A stretch of 64,000 nt of DNA from Cognatishimia activa (GTDB taxonomy: Bacteria > Pseudomonadota > Alphaproteobacteria > Rhodobacterales > Rhodobacteraceae), in the NCBI RefSeq assembly GCF_001458335.1, contig NZ_CYTO01000024.1, positions 693,919 through 757,918 on the forward strand, written 5' to 3'. The notes beneath the pieces are model-generated. The model did not search any database and had not been told where the DNA came from. It saw nothing but the letters and a program-made list of their open reading frames with translations. Of the stretch, positions 57,079-64,000 are shown piece by piece. Position numbers and translations under genes: made by a program. How positions within the stretch are numbered: position 1 is the first letter of the stretch; each line of letters starts with the position of its first letter.

Positions 57079-57672
57079 ATGCTTGTTTTTTGGAAAGAAA
57101 AACTCGTTCTTTTGGCGGTGCCAAAGACCGGGACTACGGCCCTTGCAGAGGCTTTAGCCGGTCGTGCGGACATCGCAATCAACGATCCGCCAGAGCTAAA
57201 ACACGCCCCGGTGTTCCGCTACAACCGCTTTTTTCGACCCATGTTTGAGAAAGCCTGTGGTGTCGAAGATATGGACATCATGGCGGTGATGCGAGAGCCC
57301 GTCGATTGGCTTGGAAGTTGGTACAGATATCGACGCCGGGAGTTCATGAAGGGCAAACCAAAGTCGACCCATAACGTGACCTTTGACGAATTTGTCCTAG
57401 AGTATTGCAAAGAGGATCGTCGCGGCTTTGCCAATGTCGGCAGCCAGGCCAAATTCCTTGAGCCTCGGCCAAATGGAACGCAAGTCAGCCATCTTTTTCA
57501 ATATGAGGATCAATCAAAGATCATTTCGTTTTTGAATGACAGGCTGGGCGTTGATCTGGATTTGCCCCAATCAAATGTCTCTCCCAAGATGGACCTCTCC
57601 CTCTCTGACGAGGTGCGGGACATTTTTGAGCACGAACGTCCTGAAGAGTTCGAACTATACCGCAGCATCTGA
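57079..57672 (+). CDS. Sulfotransferase-like protein
   Basis: A 197-residue protein with the 5'-PAPS loop motif PKTGTTALAEAL (about 15-26) and the second PAPS-contacting region MREPVDWLGSWYRYRR (about 71-86). It probably moves a sulfate group from PAPS to a sugar or other acceptor. It is shorter than most sulfotransferases, but comparable proteins occur in Rhodobacterales. The 3' end overlaps the end of cckA by 18 bases (tail to tail). Confidence 0.8.
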   Translation: MLVFWKEKLVLLAVPKTGTTALAEALAGRADIAINDPPELKHAPVFRYNRFFRPMFEKACGVEDMDIMAVMREPVDWLGSWYRYRRREFMKGKPKSTHNVTFDEFVLEYCKEDRRGFANVGSQAKFLEPRPNGTQVSHLFQYEDQSKIISFLNDRLGVDLDLPQSNVSPKMDLSLSDEVRDIFEHERPEEFELYRSI

Positions 57673-59946
57673 TAGGTTTGCTGAGATCTGCCGTTGAACC
57701 GTATTGGTCAGCTCTTCCAAAGAAAACGGCTTGGGCAGGAAGGTTGTGTTTGGAATGCTTGAAGATTGGTCCGAAAATTTTTCTTCTGCATAGCCAGAAA
57801 TGAAGATCACCTGGCTGTCACGGGTTTCGCGGGCCTTGCGCACCCAAGTAGGGCCATCCATTCCTGGCATCGCCACATCGGTAAGAAAAAGATCGACCGC
57901 CAAATCTTGATCTTGCAAAATGTCGAGCGCTTCTTCGCCACAACTTGCTTCCAGGACCGAGTACCCTTTCATGCGCAAAGCCCGTGAAGCAAAGGCCCGA
58001 ACCGGCGCTTCGTCTTCTACCAAAAGGACGGTTCCTCCAGTTCGGGTCGCCAAATCAATCGGCTGTTGTTGATGTGTAAACACTGGGGCTTTTTTGTCGG
58101 CGCGGGGGAAAAGCAAAGTGAAAACAGTCCCCTTGCCGACCTCGCTGTCTACGAAAATGAAACCGCCTGATTGCTTAACAATCCCGTAGGCTGTCGACAG
58201 GCCTAGCCCGGTGCCTTCCCCTGTTTCTTTTGTGGTGTAGAAGGGCTCGAACACTTTTTCTCGTCGGTCTTTGTCGATCCCGACCCCTTGATCGATCACC
58301 TGAACCCGGACGTATTCGCCCGCTGGAACCGTGGCTCTTTCTCGGGCCAAAGGCTTTCGCAATTTGTAATTGCTTAGTTTGACAGTGACGTCGCCGCCAT
58401 CAGGCATCGCGTCTCGGGCGTTGACCACAAGGTTCATCACCACTTGTTCAAACTGCTGCGCATCTAGGTAGGTAGATGCAAGGTTTTCGTCATGCTCCAC
58501 GTGTAGGTTGACGTCATCAGCCACCAGACGGCGCAGCAAATGGCTCAGGTCATCCATTGTATCCCGCAGATCAATGGTGGCTGGTTGCAGGGTTTGTTTT
58601 CGAGAATACGCGAGAAGTTGTTTGACCAAGGCCGCTGCGCGGTTGGCATTTTGGTGGATTTGCAAGAGATCGGAGTAGACCGGATCATCCCGGTCATATT
58701 GCATTAGCAACAGGTCGCAATGACCTGACATTGCCGTCAGTAAGTTGTTGAAATCATGTGCAATACCACCTGCCAGCTGACCAATTGCTTGCATCTTCTG
58801 ACTTTGCACAAATTGCATCTCTAGCGTCTTAAGCTCAGTGGCATCATGAAAAACCGCGTATAAAGCTGGCTCATCCTGATCGAACGCCCGACCAAGCGTG
58901 ACCTGAACAAACCTCTCCTTGTCATCACGTTTGATACGCAAGAATTCGATCAGGTTTTGAGCTCCCCCCTTCGCAGCTTCTGCTAACCAATCAGACAGTG
59001 GGCGCCCAAGGCCTTCCATGATTTCCGAAAGATGGTGTTTATCGGCCGCATCAGGGCCGATCATGCGTCTGGCGGTGCGGTTTGCAGCCAAGATCGTACC
59101 GGTTTCGTCGATCTTAATAACCGCAACGGGCATTTCTTCATAAGACAGATCTGTCGCCAGGCTTTTTTGAGCATGCGCTGGGATCAGGAAGATCTCACGA
59201 CGTCCACCGCTCAAGAGATTTTCCATCAAGAAACACGGCTTTGGCCCGTGTTCGGTATGTACGATGTTGAGGTCCGACATAGTGGCGTCCTCATCCAAAA
59301 TCTCAGAAATCTTGGTGTTGCGCGCACCAAGCAGACCGCGCGCGGCTTTATTCATAAATAGAACTGTGCCATTTGCAGCTGCGGTTAGCATTGGCAGCTC
59401 TGGGCCATGCGCTGTGTCGGAATGTCGTTGTTGGTGAACGGAACAGAGATGCTGTTTCGAATTAAGCTTGGCAAATTCAATCGTAATGTTTGCTTGCCGG
59501 GTTACGATGGTCTCTAAAGCTTTTCCGGTTTTACCGCATTCTTTAATAAGGCGTTCCACACGGTCCTCGACCGTTAGAAATCGCATGCGAAAATCGTTTT
59601 GGATGTGTTGGGCATTCAACCCATCTCTGCGCGCTTTTTCGTTGCGCAGCAAGACTTTGCCCTTCGGATCAATTATGAACTTCGCCGTCGTTTCACTTTC
59701 AATCAACGGCGCGAGTTGATCTGTCAGAGGGCGGAGCACATTTCCAAAAATTCCGCGGCGAGCGCCGAGCGCTGCAGTGAAGATCAAACCGCCAAGACAC
59801 ACCCATAAACCGGCCCTGCTCCATGGCAGATCGGTATAGGTGAGCGCGAAAAAGCTCATTGTAAGCAAAAGAAGCAGCGTCAGAAGGGTTCTGGGCTGCT
59901 CAGTCTTTTCTAATCGCCTACGTCTCTTTGTCTTGCTGGATGCCAC
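57655..59946 (-). CDS. cckA: CckA-type hybrid histidine kinase
   Basis: A 763-residue sensor kinase of the cell-cycle regulator CckA type. Two hydrophobic helices (about 20-60) are followed by PAS-like domains (about 80-370), HisKA with the phosphorylated His in HDFNNLL (about 398), an ATPase domain (GTGLGLSTAYGIVKQSGG) and a receiver with Asp in FLTDVAMPGMDG (about 689). CckA passes phosphate through ChpT to CtrA. In Rhodobacterales this controls motility and gene-transfer agents more than division. Confidence 0.93.
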   Translation of the reverse strand: MASSKTKRRRRLEKTEQPRTLLTLLLLLTMSFFALTYTDLPWSRAGLWVCLGGLIFTAALGARRGIFGNVLRPLTDQLAPLIESETTAKFIIDPKGKVLLRNEKARRDGLNAQHIQNDFRMRFLTVEDRVERLIKECGKTGKALETIVTRQANITIEFAKLNSKQHLCSVHQQRHSDTAHGPELPMLTAAANGTVLFMNKAARGLLGARNTKISEILDEDATMSDLNIVHTEHGPKPCFLMENLLSGGRREIFLIPAHAQKSLATDLSYEEMPVAVIKIDETGTILAANRTARRMIGPDAADKHHLSEIMEGLGRPLSDWLAEAAKGGAQNLIEFLRIKRDDKERFVQVTLGRAFDQDEPALYAVFHDATELKTLEMQFVQSQKMQAIGQLAGGIAHDFNNLLTAMSGHCDLLLMQYDRDDPVYSDLLQIHQNANRAAALVKQLLAYSRKQTLQPATIDLRDTMDDLSHLLRRLVADDVNLHVEHDENLASTYLDAQQFEQVVMNLVVNARDAMPDGGDVTVKLSNYKLRKPLARERATVPAGEYVRVQVIDQGVGIDKDRREKVFEPFYTTKETGEGTGLGLSTAYGIVKQSGGFIFVDSEVGKGTVFTLLFPRADKKAPVFTHQQQPIDLATRTGGTVLLVEDEAPVRAFASRALRMKGYSVLEASCGEEALDILQDQDLAVDLFLTDVAMPGMDGPTWVRKARETRDSQVIFISGYAEEKFSDQSSSIPNTTFLPKPFSLEELTNTVQRQISANLSDAAV

Positions 59947-60045
59947 CCTAAATCCTCAATACCTAGTGTGGCGATTTTCATCGCAATATCTCAATAAATT
60001 CTAAACAAGATTAATTCTCGTTAAGGTTGTGTTGCAACAAAAAAA

Positions 60046-61196
60046 TTAGCACCTCTTGAGGAGCGCTGTATAAAAACCATCGCAGCCATCCAGTGGGGTC
60101 CAGCTATGGTCGTCAATCAGGTTCCATTCACCTGATTGCTTCAAAAAGCGGTCAATTTGATTTCGGTTTTCGCAGTTCAGAAGTGAGCAAGTGGCATAGG
60201 AGAGATAGCCATCTTTCGAAACGAAATTTTGTGCTTCCGTTAGGATTTTTAACTGTAAAGACAGTGTTTTATCCAAAGACTCTCGCGTTAATTTCCACTT
60301 CGCATCTGGATCGCGCCGCCATGTCCCAGTGCCTGAACATGGGACGTCACAAAAGACCAAATCGAAAGGGTCCTGTTTGGTGAGATCAGCGGATTTAAGA
60401 ACCCGCGCTTTAACCCCTGCCCGTTTTGCGCGCTCCGGTAGATCGCGCAAACGGCTTTCGATTGCGTCATGCGCGAAAAATGCCCCCTTACCGCGCCCTG
60501 CCATGGCAAGCAGCTTGCCGCCGCCGCCAGCGCAGTAATCAAGCGTCCGGATCACTTCATCCATAGGTAAGAGATCAATTGCGGCTTGGCTTGCAGCATC
60601 CTGCAACTCTACCAGCCCGTCTCGATAAGTCTTTGAATTGCGAATTTGGCGCGCGCCTTGGGTGACTTCCAAAGCTGATTCAGATGCCGTGTGGGACTTC
60701 GTTAGAATGCCTTCGCCGCTCAGCGCCTCAGTCGCTTTTGCGCGTGTGGTTTTCCTTAAGTTTGCACGAAGAATAACCGGTGCACGGTCTTTGAGTGCGG
60801 CTTCAACCGCTTCAAAGTCGGAACCAAGCGATGATTTGAACTCCGGGACAATCCATTCTGGCAAGTCAATCGCCTTGCTTACGGCGCCCTTCATCTCCTC
60901 TGAGGACAATGCAGATGGCGCGTAGCCTTCACCGGAGAAAATGCTCTCAGGATCAATGCCTTGCAGCCGCAGCAGGCCGATCATCAATGCGCGCCCGTTC
61001 TCGCCACCGCCTGATGCGGCTGCGGAATTGCGCTGCCTAAGCGCGTCGTACACATGGTCACGCACCGCGGCACGATCTTTGCTGCCCGCAAAACGTGAGG
61101 CGCGCGCCCATTGAGTGAGCACACGCTCCGCAGGCTCGCCCGCAAGGATCGGATCTAATAGCTCAATCGCCGTTTGGACGCGCGCAGCCGGAGTCA

Positions 61197-61197
<1 letters not shown>
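60046..61197 (-). CDS. RsmB/NOL1-type RNA (cytosine-5) methyltransferase
   Basis: A 383-residue SAM-dependent methyltransferase of the RsmB family. Motif IV CDVPCSGTGTW and motif VI YATCSLL carry the two catalytic cysteines; the SAM loop is YCAGGGGK. An N-terminal helical part (about 1-120) replaces the NusB domain of E. coli RsmB in shorter form. Its start overlaps the guaB stop by one base. The exact rRNA position is not certain. Confidence 0.88.
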
Positions 61198-62681
<1,484 letters not shown>

Positions 62682-62827
62682 CTATTACATGTATGCGCCC
62701 GGTATTAAAGCCCCAATTTCCTGATTCTCTTGCTCGCTTTGACCTATGACAGAGTTTTTTCTTAGACAAAAATCCAAGTAATCAAACATACAGTGCGCTT
62801 GGCGCTGCGTCTTTCAGGGAATTCGCC

Positions 62828-64000
62828 ATGACCTCTCCGCTCCAAGATATCCTGATTGTTGATTTGACCCATGTGTTGGCTGGACCATTTGCCTCGATGA
62901 TCTGCCAAGACCTTGGGGCGCGCGTGATCAAGGTTGAACGCCCTGACACAGGCGATGACACGCGCAGTTTTCCGCCCTTTAAAGATGGTGACAGCGCATA
63001 TTTTGCGACGATCAATCATGGCAAGGAAAGCATTGCCTTGGATTTAAAATCGTCCACTGATCGCGAGACCTTTGAGGCGTTGCTACGCCACGCTGATGTG
63101 GTGCTAGAAAACTATCGACCGGGCGTTATGGAGCGTTTGGGATATGGTTGGGACAGCCTTCACAAACGTTTTCCAGCTTTGATATACGGGGCAGTCTCTG
63201 GCTTTGGTCACACCGGCCCGGATCGATTGAAGCCGGCTTATGACATGGTGGTTCAAGCGCGCGGTGGCGTTATGTCCATCACTGGGGAAAAGGATCGAGA
63301 TCCGGTGCGGGTTGGGGCCTCGATCGGCGATATCATCGCGGGAATGTACCTATGTCAGGGACTTTTGGCTGCGCTTATCGCGCGTCAAAAAACCGGCGTT
63401 GGACAAAAAGTCGATATCGCCATGCTGGACAGTCAATTAGCGATATTGGAACACGCGGTGGCGATCACGGCAACCACGGGCGAGGCCCCGGAGCCGTCTG
63501 GCGCACGGCATCCTTCTATCACCCCGTTTGAAACGTTTCATGTTGAGGATGGATTGGTGGTTATCGCCGCTGGCAATGATGGGCTCTTTGCGAAACTCTG
63601 CAATGTTTTGGAATTGCCACTTGCGGATGATCCCAGATTTGCAACAAACGCGGCGCGCTGTGAAAATGCACGTCTTTTGAAACGGTTGATTGAAGCCATC
63701 ACATTGGGCGTTAAAAAGGCTGACATGATCGCACGGCTTGAGGCAGCGGGTATCCCAACGGCCGAGATCCAAAGTGTGGATCAAGTTATGCAGGATCCAC
63801 AGATCTTGGCGCGCAATATGGTTGTGACGGTTAACGCCCCTGACGGTGGTTCAGAAACGCTCGCGGCAGGAAATCCGATCAAAATGTCGGACTTGCCGGA
63901 TCCAGTGGAACGATCCGCCCCTCCACGGCTGGACGAGCACCGTGCGCAGATCTTGGATTGGCTTCTAGACACGCCTGCCCCGCAACAAGAATGTCGCGGC
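62828..64000 (+). CDS. CaiB/BaiF family (class III) CoA-transferase, cut by the right edge
   Basis: The gene starts at ATG 62828 (TSPLQDILIVDLTHVLAGPFASM) and stays open through 391 codons to the window end, so only the last few residues are missing if length is typical (about 380-410). The catalytic Asp is expected in KPAYDMVVQARGG (about 140); the GxCxD-type pattern and GQKVDIAMLDS are present. It moves CoA between carboxylic acids; the substrate is unknown. Confidence 0.88.
   Translation, partial: MTSPLQDILIVDLTHVLAGPFASMICQDLGARVIKVERPDTGDDTRSFPPFKDGDSAYFATINHGKESIALDLKSSTDRETFEALLRHADVVLENYRPGVMERLGYGWDSLHKRFPALIYGAVSGFGHTGPDRLKPAYDMVVQARGGVMSITGEKDRDPVRVGASIGDIIAGMYLCQGLLAALIARQKTGVGQKVDIAMLDSQLAILEHAVAITATTGEAPEPSGARHPSITPFETFHVEDGLVVIAAGNDGLFAKLCNVLELPLADDPRFATNAARCENARLLKRLIEAITLGVKKADMIARLEAAGIPTAEIQSVDQVMQDPQILARNMVVTVNAPDGGSETLAAGNPIKMSDLPDPVERSAPPRLDEHRAQILDWLLDTPAPQQECRG

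Noticed and set aside
59947-60045. CtrA box upstream of cckA (TTAATTCTCGTTAA)
   Set aside because: The spacer is six bases, not seven, so it does not match the consensus.

Overview
The window looks like the chromosome of a marine alphaproteobacterium of the order Rhodobacterales (Roseobacter group). The reasons are a CckA-type hybrid kinase with a CtrA-type site elsewhere in the window, a recA gene with the alphaproteobacterial GTTC-N7-GTTC SOS box, an iscR-suf operon whose IscR has a single cysteine as in Rhodobacter, Irr-like boxes in front of that operon, and the general style of the core genes. No genus is claimed.

Layout. 1-16.6 kb is core chromosome: a HerA-like ATPase, a candidate small RNA and an IalB-like protein; an lpxD-ACP-ketoacyl synthase cluster; an L,D-transpeptidase divergent from a MepK-like 3-3 endopeptidase; an aldehyde dehydrogenase with its DUF779 partner and an AcoR-like regulator that lacks the AAA+ domain, with matching palindromes in front of enzyme and regulator; a DMT exporter; and a manganese/iron-type ABC importer followed by a VIT-family transporter, preceded by two Fur-type palindromes.

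16.6-38.9 kb is an integrated mobilizable element of 22.3 kb bounded by a 10-bp repeat (GAAATGGCGC). It sits in the 3' end of tRNA-Arg(CCG). It carries MobC, a MOBP-like relaxase, a VirD4-like coupling protein and a large serine recombinase, but no type IV secretion channel. Cargo is a RES-domain protein, the antirestriction protein ArdC, and a type I restriction operon (half HsdS - GIY-YIG protein - HsdM - HsdS - DUF6119/TIGR04141-like protein - HsdR - YgjP-like metallopeptidase), followed by a protein with three ribbon-helix-helix-like repeats. The most striking observation is that the recombinase reading frame runs through attR into the antisense of the tRNA. In the excised circle the same frame would instead continue 45 codons into the left end and overlap mobC, so recombinase and mobilization genes would form one operon only after excision. 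A terminator sits just outside attL.

39-64 kb is core chromosome again: a compact iscR-suf iron-sulfur operon with several small membrane proteins inserted among the suf genes; an alpha/beta hydrolase, a tandem HD-domain phosphohydrolase, an SMR transporter and typA; a VOC protein, a DUF1330 protein, alaS and recA (with SOS box); a sulfotransferase-like gene convergent with cckA; an RNA cytosine methyltransferase, guaB, and a family III CoA-transferase cut by the right edge.
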